A stretch of DNA of 64,000 nucleotides, from NCBI RefSeq assembly GCF_026676115.1, contig NZ_JAPONB010000002.1, positions 124,001 to 188,000 on the forward strand. The letters are read 5' to 3'. The translations under genes and the position numbers were made by a program. Positions 35,541 through 44,986 of this stretch are shown piece after piece; position 1 is the first letter of the stretch; each line of letters opens with the position of its first letter. This DNA comes from Salinimicrobium sp. TH3. GTDB lineage: Bacteria > Bacteroidota > Bacteroidia > Flavobacteriales > Flavobacteriaceae. The notes under the pieces were generated by a model, which had not been told where the DNA came from, did not search any database, and saw nothing but the letters and a program-made list of their open reading frames with translations.

Positions 35541-35780
35541 ATGATAAAAATTGCTGAAACATATTTTTTCCGGACTATTCTTTTCCTGATCATATTTTTA
35601 AATATATATGGGGTCCTGGATTTCTATTTTCCCAACCTCAAGAAAAGTTTTGCTCTTCTAATCTCTCTACTGGTTTCGCATTTGTTATCCCCCAGCTTTA
35701 AGTTCATTCAAATTAAAGGGGTGAGCAGGATACAGATCAAATGGTTATTTTTACGAAAACCGCTGGTTTTTGACTGCTAA
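35541..35780 (+). CDS. Small two-helix membrane protein, hypothetical
   Basis: Reading frame of 79 codons starting at the ATG at 35541. Two hydrophobic helices are predicted (about residues 10-31 and 38-58), followed by a basic tail KGVSRIQIKWLFLRKP. The frame extends 28 codons further up to a TTG, but that part is hydrophilic and lies in the atpD upstream region. It is followed directly by a bidirectional terminator, which supports real expression. No family is recognised. Confidence 0.55.
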   Translation: MIKIAETYFFRTILFLIIFLNIYGVLDFYFPNLKKSFALLISLLVSHLLSPSFKFIQIKGVSRIQIKWLFLRKPLVFDC

Positions 35781-35783
35781 ATA

Positions 35784-35820
35784 AAAAAAGGATGCTTTTG
35801 AAAAAGCATCCTTTTTTTAT
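35784..35820. terminator. Bidirectional terminator between the small membrane gene and glmS
   Basis: AAAAAAAGGATGCTTTT and AAAAGCATCCTTTTTTT form a perfect stem of 16 or more pairs with a tiny loop. It serves both the rightward small gene and the leftward glmS. Confidence 0.9.
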
Positions 35821-35857
35821 TTAGGTTCATTGATCCTCAAAAAGTGATCACTGAATA

Positions 35858-37708
35858 TTATTCCACTGTAACAGACTTAGCCAAATTCCTGGGTTGGTCT
35901 ACATTTTTACCTAGCATAACTGCGATGTGGTAAGAAAGCAACTGTAAAGGTATAGTGGTCAAAAGTGGGGTAAGAGACTCAATAGTATCGGGCACTTCTA
36001 TTACATAATCTGCAAGATCACGAACACTTGTATCACCTTCGGTCACGATCCCTATGATCTTACCCTGCCTGGATTTGATCTCCTGGATGTTACTTACCAC
36101 CTTTTCATAATGTCCTTTTCTGGTAGCAATCACCACTACAGGCATCTCTTCATCTATAAGTGCAATAGGTCCGTGCTTCATTTCGGCAGCAGGATAACCT
36201 TCAGCATGAATATAAGAGATCTCTTTAAGCTTTAAAGCTCCTTCCAGCGCAACAGGGAAGTTAAAACCACGACCAAGGTATAGGCAATTACGGGCATCTT
36301 TGTATTTGAAAGCAACTTCTTTGATATGCTCATTTGCTTCTAATGCCACTTCGATCTTCTGCGGAATTGTTTCCAGCTCCTGCAGGTGCATGTGAAAATC
36401 TGTATTGGAAATAGTACCTTTAGCTTTAGCCAGCTTGAGAGCAATAAGGGTTAGTACGGTAATTTGCGTTGTAAAAGCTTTAGTTGAAGCTACTCCAATT
36501 TCTGGACCGGCATGTGTGTAAGCACCTGCATTAGTCTCTCTAGAAATTGAAGATCCCACTACGTTACAAACCCCAAAAACAAAAGCTCCTTTTTCTTTGG
36601 CCAGTTTGATGGCTGCCATAGTATCGGCTGTCTCCCCGCTTTGGGAAATAGCGATCACAATATCATCTGGATAAATGATAGGATTTCTATACCTGAATTC
36701 TGATGCGTATTCCACCTCCACAGGAATTCGGGCAAGATCCTCAAAAATATACTCGGCTACGAGTCCGGCATGCCATGAAGTTCCGCAGGCAACAATAACT
36801 ATCCTTTTAGCATTTAAAAAACGCTCCAGGTTGTCATCGATTCCAGCCATGCGAATTAATCCTTCTTCGGCATTCAACCTTCCGCGGTATGTATCTTTTA
36901 TAGCACTTGGCTGCTCATAGATCTCCTTAAGCATGAAATGATCAAAATGGTTTTTCTCAATTTGCTCAAGGTTTAACTGTAACTCCTGGATGTAAGGATC
37001 CACAAGGGTATCATCTTTTATCTTTCGAACTTTTACTCCTTTGGTACGTCTTACAACTGCCATCTCGCCGTCTTCCAAGTAAATAGCATTGTTTGTAAAT
37101 TCAATGAACGGGGAAGCATCTGAAGCAATAAAATACTCATCCTCTCCAACACCTATGGCGAGCGGGCTACCCAAACGCGCAACTACGATCTCGTTTGGTT
37201 TTCGTTTATCAAAAACAGCGATAGCGTAGGCTCCCACAGTTTGATTAAGGGCGATCTGTACCGCTTTCCCAAGCTTAACATCCTCCTTTTTTATAACATC
37301 TTCAATAAGGTTAACAAGAACCTCAGTATCAGTATCTGATTCAAATTTGTAACCACGCTTGGTCAACTCTTTTTTAAGACTCTCATAATTTTCAATAATC
37401 CCATTGTGAATGATCACAAGATTACCTGAATTGGACAGGTGCGGGTGCGAGTTCACATCATTTGGCACCCCGTGAGTTGCCCACCTGGTGTGACCTATTC
37501 CCAACGTTCCCGAAGTATCATCAAGTTCGCTCTCCATCTTTGCCTTAAGATCGGCAACTTTTCCTTTAGTCTTGCTAACCTTTAGCTCCTTCTCATCATA
37601 CAGTGCAATACCAGCACTGTCATATCCTCTGTACTCAAGCCTCTGAAGACCTTTTAGCACGATTGGGTAAGCCTCTCTATGGCCTATATACCCTACTATT
37701 CCACACAT
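35858..37708 (-). CDS. glmS: Glucosamine-6-phosphate synthase (isomerizing)
   Basis: Makes glucosamine-6-phosphate from fructose-6-phosphate and glutamine, the entry to cell-wall amino sugars. The 616-residue protein has the N-terminal nucleophile Cys2 (MCGIVGYIGHREA), glutaminase motifs GIGHTRWATHG and IIHNGIIENY, two SIS domains (GTSWHAGLVAEY and SQSGETADTM), and the C-terminal LAKSVTVE that closes the active site. It is 3 bp downstream of the DUF4270 gene. No glmS ribozyme-like leader is possible in that gap. Confidence 0.97.
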   Translation of the reverse strand: MCGIVGYIGHREAYPIVLKGLQRLEYRGYDSAGIALYDEKELKVSKTKGKVADLKAKMESELDDTSGTLGIGHTRWATHGVPNDVNSHPHLSNSGNLVIIHNGIIENYESLKKELTKRGYKFESDTDTEVLVNLIEDVIKKEDVKLGKAVQIALNQTVGAYAIAVFDKRKPNEIVVARLGSPLAIGVGEDEYFIASDASPFIEFTNNAIYLEDGEMAVVRRTKGVKVRKIKDDTLVDPYIQELQLNLEQIEKNHFDHFMLKEIYEQPSAIKDTYRGRLNAEEGLIRMAGIDDNLERFLNAKRIVIVACGTSWHAGLVAEYIFEDLARIPVEVEYASEFRYRNPIIYPDDIVIAISQSGETADTMAAIKLAKEKGAFVFGVCNVVGSSISRETNAGAYTHAGPEIGVASTKAFTTQITVLTLIALKLAKAKGTISNTDFHMHLQELETIPQKIEVALEANEHIKEVAFKYKDARNCLYLGRGFNFPVALEGALKLKEISYIHAEGYPAAEMKHGPIALIDEEMPVVVIATRKGHYEKVVSNIQEIKSRQGKIIGIVTEGDTSVRDLADYVIEVPDTIESLTPLLTTIPLQLLSYHIAVMLGKNVDQPRNLAKSVTVE

Positions 37709-37711
37709 AAT

Positions 37712-39280
37712 CTAACTCTTTGGTTCTGTATAATAAATTTTCAACTTGAGGCGCTTGTCCTCATCTTGTGCATTTGGGCCGTAAAGAACGGTTGCTTCCG
37801 GAGTGATCAAAGCACTACCGGGTACCCTTTCTACCTCAGGATTTACTGCAGGAAGCACCTTGTATGTAGAAATTAAATTGATATTTTGTGTTACTACCAA
37901 TCCAAGTTTCACATTGGTTGAATCCCGGTTTAGAAGTTTATCGATATGGTTGGTGATCCTTATTTTATAACTTATTCCATTTCCGTTTTCATCGCGGGAC
38001 AATGGCTGCAGATGCCCGTTATTTGATATTGAAGTTGTTTTGTTGGCCTGCCCGGGAGAATCCAGGATGTAATCGGCCAAAATTGTATTATTATCAAGGT
38101 CATACAAATAGAGTCTCTCTGCTTCATCAACATCACCTACCTCATTGCGGTTCACAAAAAACTCGAGATTGGCTTCATTTATAAGCCAGTTGTTCTCACG
38201 CAGAAACTCCAGTTCATCAGAAACTCCATCATTATCGGCATCGGGCCCGGCAAATAATTCAATTATTGCCATAGCGCCTTCACCTCCTTTTAAATAAAGA
38301 TTTTCGTCATCAAATTGTGGAGCTTCCTGTTCGAAAGTATTGACCCGCACCCCGCCAAAATTAAGGTCATAAGATCTTCTCATCTCAACCAAGTCCTCAA
38401 CATCACCATCCTCGTCAATATCGGTTACATCAACAACGCGTGTCTTATAATAAATGGTTATTCCCGCATCTCCCTGAACTAAGTTAAGCAACATCATTGT
38501 GCCACCGCTGTTTACCTGATCGGCCTTTAAATAAATTCCTCTAAAGTAATTCCTGAAGCTGCTTTGATTAAGCAAAGCGGGACTTCCAGCCTTGTCCAGG
38601 ATCCTATTCTGAAAAAAGGTATTATCAAGTTTCAACCTTAAAGCAGGTGCTTTTCTCACAGTATCTGTCACCCCTGCTTCATCTACAGTATATTCAACCC
38701 TTTCTTTGGCCGAAGGGATAAAGCTTTCATTTTCGTAAAGTGGTGCAGGATTAATATTACTCATGAACTTTGGCTCCAGATTAGAATAATATCTCTGCGA
38801 CTGCTCAAAATCTTCTTCAGGATCAAGGTCGTTCAAAAAATACCCCGATTCATAAACTGAAAGTTTAAAAGGAGAACTTCCGTAAATAGAATCAAGAGCA
38901 TACGTCACTTCATCATCCACCATAGTTTCATGAGAAAAATAAGGAATTGCGAGGACTACACTGTCAATTACCGGCTCTGTTCCAAAAGACGGGTTGGAAG
39001 TGGAAAGCAGCACGTTTGACAGCACACTGGCTTCCTGAGCACCAAATACTTCATCCTCATAAACTCCCAGAAGGTTAAGTGGTAATCCATTGGTTTGTAC
39101 AGGGGGAAGATCATAAGAATGAGCAGAGAGCAATGCATCATCATAAAGATCGGCGTTAAACCCAGGCTCTCCAATAACACTGCTACCTACGGTATCAAAA
39201 TCGTCTTCGCAAGCAATTAACGAAATAACAACAGCTACAACTGTTGCCATTCTCAACATTGTATTCTTTAAATTCATCAA
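37712..39280 (-). CDS. DUF4270 lipoprotein
   Basis: Lipoprotein of 522 residues with the lipobox LIAC at Cys24 followed by EDDFDTVGSS, the usual opening of DUF4270 proteins. The rest is beta-rich and contains many Asp/Asn-rich loops. It is probably anchored in the outer membrane or exported to the surface. It lies between glmS and the glycogen-synthase-like gene, an order I recall as conserved in Flavobacteriia. Function is unknown; a link with envelope sugar metabolism is only suggested by position. Confidence 0.88.
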   Translation of the reverse strand: MMNLKNTMLRMATVVAVVISLIACEDDFDTVGSSVIGEPGFNADLYDDALLSAHSYDLPPVQTNGLPLNLLGVYEDEVFGAQEASVLSNVLLSTSNPSFGTEPVIDSVVLAIPYFSHETMVDDEVTYALDSIYGSSPFKLSVYESGYFLNDLDPEEDFEQSQRYYSNLEPKFMSNINPAPLYENESFIPSAKERVEYTVDEAGVTDTVRKAPALRLKLDNTFFQNRILDKAGSPALLNQSSFRNYFRGIYLKADQVNSGGTMMLLNLVQGDAGITIYYKTRVVDVTDIDEDGDVEDLVEMRRSYDLNFGGVRVNTFEQEAPQFDDENLYLKGGEGAMAIIELFAGPDADNDGVSDELEFLRENNWLINEANLEFFVNRNEVGDVDEAERLYLYDLDNNTILADYILDSPGQANKTTSISNNGHLQPLSRDENGNGISYKIRITNHIDKLLNRDSTNVKLGLVVTQNINLISTYKVLPAVNPEVERVPGSALITPEATVLYGPNAQDEDKRLKLKIYYTEPKS

Positions 39281-39291
39281 ATTTCTTCTAA

Positions 39292-40101
39292 TTATGATAA
39301 CACCTTGTTGGTATAGAATTCCTGATAAGCCTGGGCAAATTCTTCCCTGTTCTTATAATCCAGTACTGGCTTATCAAGTTTACTTAAATATTTTTTTAGT
39401 TCATCAGGAATATTATCTCCTGCAATCACAACAGCATCAGAATTATCTACAGCTGTTTTCATAATATTAACGTAGGTTGGCTTCTTTAAGTGTTTAACCT
39501 GTTCATTTTCCAGACCATCAAATAATACTTTCTTGTACATTTGATTATCTAACGCACCTTCAAAGTCCTGATTGTATACCGAAGTCACAATTTTCGCCTC
39601 ATTAAACAAGGGCTCATTGCCATAGTAGTTGCGAAGGTAAAGTGGCAGCAAAGAAGACAACCACCCGTTCACATGAATAATATCTGGTGACCAGTTGAGT
39701 TTTTTTACTGTCTCGATTACCCCTTTTGCAAAGAATATGGCTCTTTCATCATTATCGGGAAAAAGATTTCCCTCTTCATCTGTAAGGGTAGCTTTTCTTT
39801 TAAAATAATCCTCATTATCTATAAAATAAACCTGCATCCTTTCCTTGGGAATTGACGCAACCTTTATTATAAGCGGCATATCCAGGTCGTTAATGACCAG
39901 GTTCATACCAGATAGCCTTATAACTTCATGAAGCTGATGCCTCCTTTCATTAATGTTCCCAAAACGCGGCATAAAAATGCGGATTTGTCCACCCTGGTTA
40001 TTAACCATTCTGGGGGCTTCAAAAGACATAGATGAAATTTCTGTTTCGGGTAAGTAGGGAATAACTTCAGATGATACGTACAATATCCTCTTATCTTTCA
40101 T
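39292..40101 (-). CDS. Reduced glycogen/starch-synthase-like protein
   Basis: Protein of 269 residues resembling only the N-terminal (GT5) half of glycogen synthase: MKDKRILYVSSEVIPYLPET, IRIFMPRFGNINERRHQLHE, VYFIDNEDYFKRK and PDIIHVNGWLSSLLPLYLR. Full GlgA is about 475 residues with a second Rossmann domain, absent here. The ADP-glucose-binding KxGG motif that follows SEVxPYxKTGG in true GlgA is replaced by LPETEISS. It is therefore probably not a normal glucan synthase. It is divergent from panC and upstream of the DUF4270 and glmS genes. Confidence 0.85.
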   Translation of the reverse strand: MKDKRILYVSSEVIPYLPETEISSMSFEAPRMVNNQGGQIRIFMPRFGNINERRHQLHEVIRLSGMNLVINDLDMPLIIKVASIPKERMQVYFIDNEDYFKRKATLTDEEGNLFPDNDERAIFFAKGVIETVKKLNWSPDIIHVNGWLSSLLPLYLRNYYGNEPLFNEAKIVTSVYNQDFEGALDNQMYKKVLFDGLENEQVKHLKKPTYVNIMKTAVDNSDAVVIAGDNIPDELKKYLSKLDKPVLDYKNREEFAQAYQEFYTNKVLS

Positions 40102-40208
40102 AGGATCACTTTAAATGCTGTTGTAAAATAAAAACAAGCAAAAATACAAAATTTTATGCAGATTGCCAGTATTATATTAAGTTTGCAGGCCCTTAATTTT
40201 GGAATAAG

Positions 40209-41057
40209 ATGCAGATTTTAAAGGAGAAGGAAGCTCTAAAAAAGAAAGTTAGAGCTCTCAAAAATGACCAGAAGAGCATAGGTTTTGTCCCTACAATGGG
40301 TGCATTGCACGAAGGCCACCTTTCCCTAATCAAACAAGCTCTTTCTACCTGTGACAAAGTAGTAGTAAGTATTTTCGTGAATCCCACCCAGTTTGAAAAT
40401 CAGGACGATCTTCAAAAATATCCACGCACCCTGGATGAGGATGTAGAGCAAATAAAAAAAATAAGTGAAGAAGTTATTGTCTTTTCCCCTCCTGCGTCTG
40501 AGATGTATGGTGACACTGTATCTTCGGAAGAGTTTTCTTTTGACGGGCTGGAACACCAAATGGAAGGGAGATTTCGCCAGGGGCATTTTAACGGCGTAGG
40601 CACAATTGTAAAAAGGCTTTTTGAAATGGTTGAGCCCGATAAAGCCTTTTTTGGAGAAAAGGATTACCAGCAGTTACAGATAATTAAAAAACTGGTGGAA
40701 AAACATGGCTTGGATGTCGAGGTGATTGGCTGCCCAATTTTTAGGGAGACCAGTGGATTGGCAAGAAGCTCCCGCAATGAAAGGTTGAGCCCGAAGGAGC
40801 GACAAACAGCTGCTTTCATTTACGAAATCCTGCAACAGGTAAAGGAGGAATTTGGCACAAAAAGTGCAAAAGAGATAAGTACCTGGGTGACAGAAAAATT
40901 CAAATCACAACCCTCCCTGGTCCTTGAATATTTTGAAATTGCCAATGCAGATGACCTGGTGAGTATTCAGGAAGAAGACAAAAGTAAGAAGTATCGTGCC
41001 TTTATTGCCGCGTATTCTGGGGATATAAGGTTAATAGATAATATAGCTTTAAATTAA
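40209..41057 (+). CDS. panC: Pantothenate synthetase
   Basis: Joins pantoate and beta-alanine with ATP. The 282-residue protein has [14 protein letters not shown] (H34 and H37 of the HxGH nucleotide motif), [42 protein letters not shown] and [10 protein letters not shown]. It is 4 bp upstream of panD, which supplies beta-alanine, and divergent from the glycogen-synthase-like gene. Confidence 0.97.
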   Translation: MQILKEKEALKKKVRALKNDQKSIGFVPTMGALHEGHLSLIKQALSTCDKVVVSIFVNPTQFENQDDLQKYPRTLDEDVEQIKKISEEVIVFSPPASEMYGDTVSSEEFSFDGLEHQMEGRFRQGHFNGVGTIVKRLFEMVEPDKAFFGEKDYQQLQIIKKLVEKHGLDVEVIGCPIFRETSGLARSSRNERLSPKERQTAAFIYEILQQVKEEFGTKSAKEISTWVTEKFKSQPSLVLEYFEIANADDLVSIQEEDKSKKYRAFIAAYSGDIRLIDNIALN

Positions 41058-41061
41058 AAGT

Positions 41062-41412
41062 ATGCAAATCCACGTTGTTAAATCAAAAATTCATCGCGTA
41101 AAAGTAACCGGAGCAGATCTCAACTACATCGGCAGTATTACTATTGATGAAGATCTTATGGATGCGGCCAATATCATTGAAGGTGAAAAAGTGCAGATCG
41201 TGAACAACAACAATGGCGAAAGACTTGAAACTTACGCTATCCCAGGGCCGAGAAACAGCGGGGAAATCACCCTTAATGGCGCTGCTGCACGCAAAGTGGC
41301 AAAAGGAGATATTTTGATTCTTATCACTTATGCTATTTTGGATATTGAAGAAGCCAAAAACTTTAAGCCATCCCTCGTTTTCCCAAACGAAGAAACTAAT
41401 CTCCTTAATTAA
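41062..41412 (+). CDS. panD: Aspartate 1-decarboxylase
   Basis: Pyruvoyl enzyme that makes beta-alanine from aspartate for pantothenate. The 116-residue proenzyme has the self-cleavage site NYIGSITID, giving Gly24-Ser25 as the scissile pair and Ser25 as the pyruvoyl precursor. [20 protein letters not shown] is the usual downstream core. It lies four bases after panC. Confidence 0.97.
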   Translation: MQIHVVKSKIHRVKVTGADLNYIGSITIDEDLMDAANIIEGEKVQIVNNNNGERLETYAIPGPRNSGEITLNGAAARKVAKGDILILITYAILDIEEAKNFKPSLVFPNEETNLLN

Positions 41413-41415
41413 GTC

Positions 41416-42381
41416 TTGAAGAAAAAGCTTTTAAAGTTTTCCAAAACTTTTCTCCCCCTGTCGTTGGGGGTTTTTCTTATTTGGTATTCACTTAGCAGTG
41501 CCACTCCCGCCGAACGCGAGGAACTGTGGAATAATATTCTTCTTGCCGACCTAAAATGGGTTTTTATAAGCGTTTTTTGCGGAATACTATCCCATCTTTC
41601 ACGGGCATATCGCTGGAAATATTTACTGGAACCACTGGGATACAAACCCCGTCTCGCCAACAGCTTTATGGCCGTAATGGGAGGGTATCTTGCAAACCTG
41701 GGGGTACCCAGATCTGGTGAAGTATTAAGGGGTGCAACAATTTCTACATATGAAAACATCCCGTTCGACAAGGCCTTTGGCACCATAGTTTCTGAAAGAA
41801 TTGCCGACCTTGCAATGGTCCTAATCATTACAACTTTTGGATTTCTTATTCAAACTGAAGGGCTGGTCACTTATTTTCAGGATAATGACATCAATCCATT
41901 TGTTTCCATTGGAATTTTCCTTCTCCTGGTCATTTTGGGCGTTACCCTTCTCAACCTGGTAAGACGATCGGGTCATCCATTTATGGTTAAAATAAAAGAT
42001 TTTGCCAGGGGTTTATTAGAAGGTATGCGCAGTATTGTGAGGATGAAAAAGAAAAAAGAATTTGTTCTCCACACCTTCTTTATCTGGGCTATGTACCTGT
42101 TGATGTTCTACCTCATAAAATTTGCAATTCCCGAAACGAACTCCCTATCGATAGCAGGGTTCATGGCTGCTTTTATAGTTGGCACATTTGCCATTACCAC
42201 CACTAATGGTGGCATAGGCGTCTACCCCATTGCAATGGGTGCCGTACTGTTGCTTTTTGGTATAAATCAACAGGCAGGTGAGGCATTTGGATGGATCATG
42301 TGGGGCTCTCAAACCTTGATGGTAGTAATCCTTGGGGGACTTTCCTTCTTAATTCTCCCCATTTACAATCAAAAGAAATAA
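41416..42381 (+). CDS. UPF0104/flippase-like domain membrane protein
   Basis: Integral membrane protein of 321 residues with about eight helices, of the lysylphosphatidylglycerol-synthase-transmembrane (YbhN/AglD) group. Recognisable parts are LSHLSRAYRWKYLLEPLGYK, NLGVPRSGEVLRG and TTNGGIGVYPIAMGAVL. It lacks the soluble synthase domain of MprF. Its start is TTG three bases after the panD stop; no ATG is available before the first helix. Family members are thought to move lipids or lipid-linked sugars; the substrate here is unknown. Confidence 0.85.
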   Translation: MKKKLLKFSKTFLPLSLGVFLIWYSLSSATPAEREELWNNILLADLKWVFISVFCGILSHLSRAYRWKYLLEPLGYKPRLANSFMAVMGGYLANLGVPRSGEVLRGATISTYENIPFDKAFGTIVSERIADLAMVLIITTFGFLIQTEGLVTYFQDNDINPFVSIGIFLLLVILGVTLLNLVRRSGHPFMVKIKDFARGLLEGMRSIVRMKKKKEFVLHTFFIWAMYLLMFYLIKFAIPETNSLSIAGFMAAFIVGTFAITTTNGGIGVYPIAMGAVLLLFGINQQAGEAFGWIMWGSQTLMVVILGGLSFLILPIYNQKK

Positions 42382-42416
42382 TATCTATATTGCTTTAGGA
42401 AAAAAACCTATTGCAT

Positions 42417-43562
42417 ATGAAGAAATTATACTTATTTACCCTCTTTTTTTTAGCTGTACAGTTAACTTTTTCTCAAACCATTTACAAGACGATTAACTCT
42501 TCGAAACTCCGACAACAACGGGAACTGAAGATTCAACTACCCAGGAATTACGATCAAAATACCGGCAAAAAATATCCGGTGATCATTGTTCTCGACGGCG
42601 ACTATCTTTTTGAACCCATGGCAGGGAATGTAGATTATTATTCCTATTGGGATGAAATACCCGAATCTATAGTAGTAGGTGTAAACCAGGTGCGCAGCAG
42701 GAATGATGATTGCCTTTATAATCCCAAAACTTTTCTTCCGGAAAAAGAAGGAGCCCAGTTCTTTGAATTTCTTGGTATGGAATTACTTCCCTTTATTGAC
42801 AACACCTACCGAACATCGAAATTCGTTGCCATTGCAGGTCACGATTATACCTCCAATTTCATCAACTATTACCTTTTTAAACCCGATCCGCTTTTCCATG
42901 CCTATATTAATTTAAGTCCAGATCTGGCTCCTGAAATGAGCAACAGGCTGGTTGAAGCACTTTCAACAGCCGAAGCTCCCAAATGGTTTTACCTCGCCAC
43001 CGGTTCAAATGATGTGCCCGACCTCAAAAAGAACATTAGAGCACTGGACCAACAACTTTCCCTTATTGAAAATCAGGATGTCCATTATCAATTTGATGAT
43101 TTTGATGCTGCCACTCATTACACCCTTGTTGGAAATGCACTACCCAGAGCCCTTGAACATATTTTTTCATCCTATAAACCTATAAGTCTTAAGGAATATG
43201 ATGAACTGGTAATAATGGAAAAATCTGCCTTTAATTACCTGGTAGAAAAATACGAGGTAATCAATAACAATTTTGGTATTGAAAAGCCGGTTAGAATCAA
43301 CGATTTTCTGGCGGTAGGTAAGGCCCTGGAATACCGGGAAAAATGGGATGATCTGGAAAGACTTGGTGACCTTGCACAAAAACAGTATCCACACATGGCA
43401 CTGGGTGATTACTATCTCGCCCGTTCCTACGAAGCAAACGGAAGACCAAAAAAAGCAATGAAAACATACCAGAGTGCCTATGGCAAAGAAGAGGTTGCCT
43501 TTGTTACCATTGATTTTATGCTCAAAAAAGCTGACTTAATTAAACAGGATTTCGGTTATTAG
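42417..43562 (+). CDS. Esterase-fold (PF00756-like) secreted protein lacking the nucleophile Ser
   Basis: Protein of 381 residues with a signal peptide ending near residue 20 (start taken at ATG 42417, not the TTG six bases earlier). The alpha/beta-hydrolase core of the esterase D/enterochelin-esterase group is clear: KYPVIIVLDGDYLF, SIVVGVNQ, FFEFLGMELLPFID and NTYRTSKFVAIAGHD. The nucleophile elbow normally GHSxGG reads GHDYTS, with Asp143 in place of Ser. The last 100 residues contain one TPR-like hairpin. It may be a binding protein rather than an esterase. It lies between the flippase-like gene and radA. Confidence 0.85.
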   Translation: MKKLYLFTLFFLAVQLTFSQTIYKTINSSKLRQQRELKIQLPRNYDQNTGKKYPVIIVLDGDYLFEPMAGNVDYYSYWDEIPESIVVGVNQVRSRNDDCLYNPKTFLPEKEGAQFFEFLGMELLPFIDNTYRTSKFVAIAGHDYTSNFINYYLFKPDPLFHAYINLSPDLAPEMSNRLVEALSTAEAPKWFYLATGSNDVPDLKKNIRALDQQLSLIENQDVHYQFDDFDAATHYTLVGNALPRALEHIFSSYKPISLKEYDELVIMEKSAFNYLVEKYEVINNNFGIEKPVRINDFLAVGKALEYREKWDDLERLGDLAQKQYPHMALGDYYLARSYEANGRPKKAMKTYQSAYGKEEVAFVTIDFMLKKADLIKQDFGY

Positions 43563-43586
43563 CAGTTCAATTGAAGTAACTCCCTA

Positions 43587-44951
43587 ATGGCTAAACCCAA
43601 GACTCTGTATTATTGTCAAAATTGTGGTGCACAGCACAGCAAATGGCAAGGCCAGTGCAATTCCTGCCGTGAATGGAATACACTTGTCGAAGAAGTGATC
43701 CAAAAAACCGAGAAAAAACCCTGGAACAGCGAGGCAGCTCCAGACCTCCGCAAAACATCAAAACCACTCAGAATATCAGAAATTGAAGTTTCCAAAGAGG
43801 AGCGGCTTAAGACAAACAATCTTGAACTCGACCGGGTTTTAGGTGGCGGAATTGTTCCTGGCTCCCTTACCCTTCTCGGCGGGGAACCGGGAATTGGAAA
43901 AAGTACCCTTCTACTGCAAATTTCTCTTAATTTGGCCTATAGAACCCTTTATGTTTCAGGGGAGGAGAGCCAGCAACAAATTAAGATGCGGGCACAGAGA
44001 ATTAATCCCAATTCAGATAAGTGCTTTATTTTAACTGAAACGAAGACCCAGAATATTTTTCAGCAAATAGAAAAACTATCCCCCGAAATTGTCATTATAG
44101 ATTCCATTCAAACCCTACAAACCGATTATATTGAAAGCGGACCGGGGAGCATTTCACAAATAAGAGAATGCACAGCCGAGCTAATTAAGTTTGCAAAAGA
44201 AACTGCTACTCCCGTTATCCTTATAGGCCATATTACGAAGGAAGGAAGTATTGCGGGTCCAAAAGTCCTGGAACACATGGTAGACACGGTGCTTCAGTTT
44301 GAAGGAGATCGAAATCATGTCTACAGGATTCTTAGAGCCCATAAGAACCGTTTTGGCTCCACAAATGAACTGGGAATTTATGAAATGCAGGGCAACGGAC
44401 TTAGGGAGGTGAGTAATCCTTCAGAAATCCTTATATCAAAAAATGAAGAAGACCTTAGTGGTACAGCAATCGCTGCGACCCTGGAAGGGATGCGGCCACT
44501 CATGATCGAGGTACAGGCCCTGGTAAGTTCTGCGGTTTATGGCACTCCACAGCGTTCGGCTACGGGTTACAATGCTAAACGGCTCAACATGCTGCTCGCC
44601 GTTCTTGAGAAGAGAGCAGGGTTTAGATTGGGCGCAAAAGATGTATTTTTAAATATTACCGGTGGAATTTCTGTAGATGACCCTGCCCTTGATCTTGCCG
44701 TAGTGGCAGCAATACTCTCCTCCAACGAAGACATTGCAGTACCTAAAGACATTAGTTTTGCAGCCGAAATTGGTCTGGCCGGCGAAATTAGACCGGTCAC
44801 CCGGGTGGAACAGCGCATTTTGGAGGCAGAAAAATTAGGCTTTAGCAGCATAGTGGTTTCTGCTCAAAATAAGTTCCCGAAGAATAATTTTGGGATCAAA
44901 ATTCAGAAAGTCTCAAAAATAGAAGACGTGGTGAGTTATCTATTTGGGTAA
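43587..44951 (+). CDS. radA: DNA repair protein RadA
   Basis: Branch-migration helicase of recombination, 454 residues. The zinc finger is C10-x2-C13 and C24-x2-C27 (YYCQNCGA and GQCNSCREW). The RecA-like core has Walker A GGEPGIGKSTLL, the RadA motif KNRFGSTNELG and Walker B IVIIDSIQT. The C-terminal third is the Lon-like domain (DPALDLAVVAAILSS). It lies 25 bp downstream of the esterase-fold gene. Confidence 0.97.
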   Translation: MAKPKTLYYCQNCGAQHSKWQGQCNSCREWNTLVEEVIQKTEKKPWNSEAAPDLRKTSKPLRISEIEVSKEERLKTNNLELDRVLGGGIVPGSLTLLGGEPGIGKSTLLLQISLNLAYRTLYVSGEESQQQIKMRAQRINPNSDKCFILTETKTQNIFQQIEKLSPEIVIIDSIQTLQTDYIESGPGSISQIRECTAELIKFAKETATPVILIGHITKEGSIAGPKVLEHMVDTVLQFEGDRNHVYRILRAHKNRFGSTNELGIYEMQGNGLREVSNPSEILISKNEEDLSGTAIAATLEGMRPLMIEVQALVSSAVYGTPQRSATGYNAKRLNMLLAVLEKRAGFRLGAKDVFLNITGGISVDDPALDLAVVAAILSSNEDIAVPKDISFAAEIGLAGEIRPVTRVEQRILEAEKLGFSSIVVSAQNKFPKNNFGIKIQKVSKIEDVVSYLFG

Positions 44952-44986
44952 AGCAGCCATATCCTGACCTTTAAAAATTAGAAATA

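Noticed and set aside
37709-37711. glmS ribozyme or GlcN6P riboswitch
   Set aside because: Only three bases separate glmS from the DUF4270 gene, leaving no room for a leader element.
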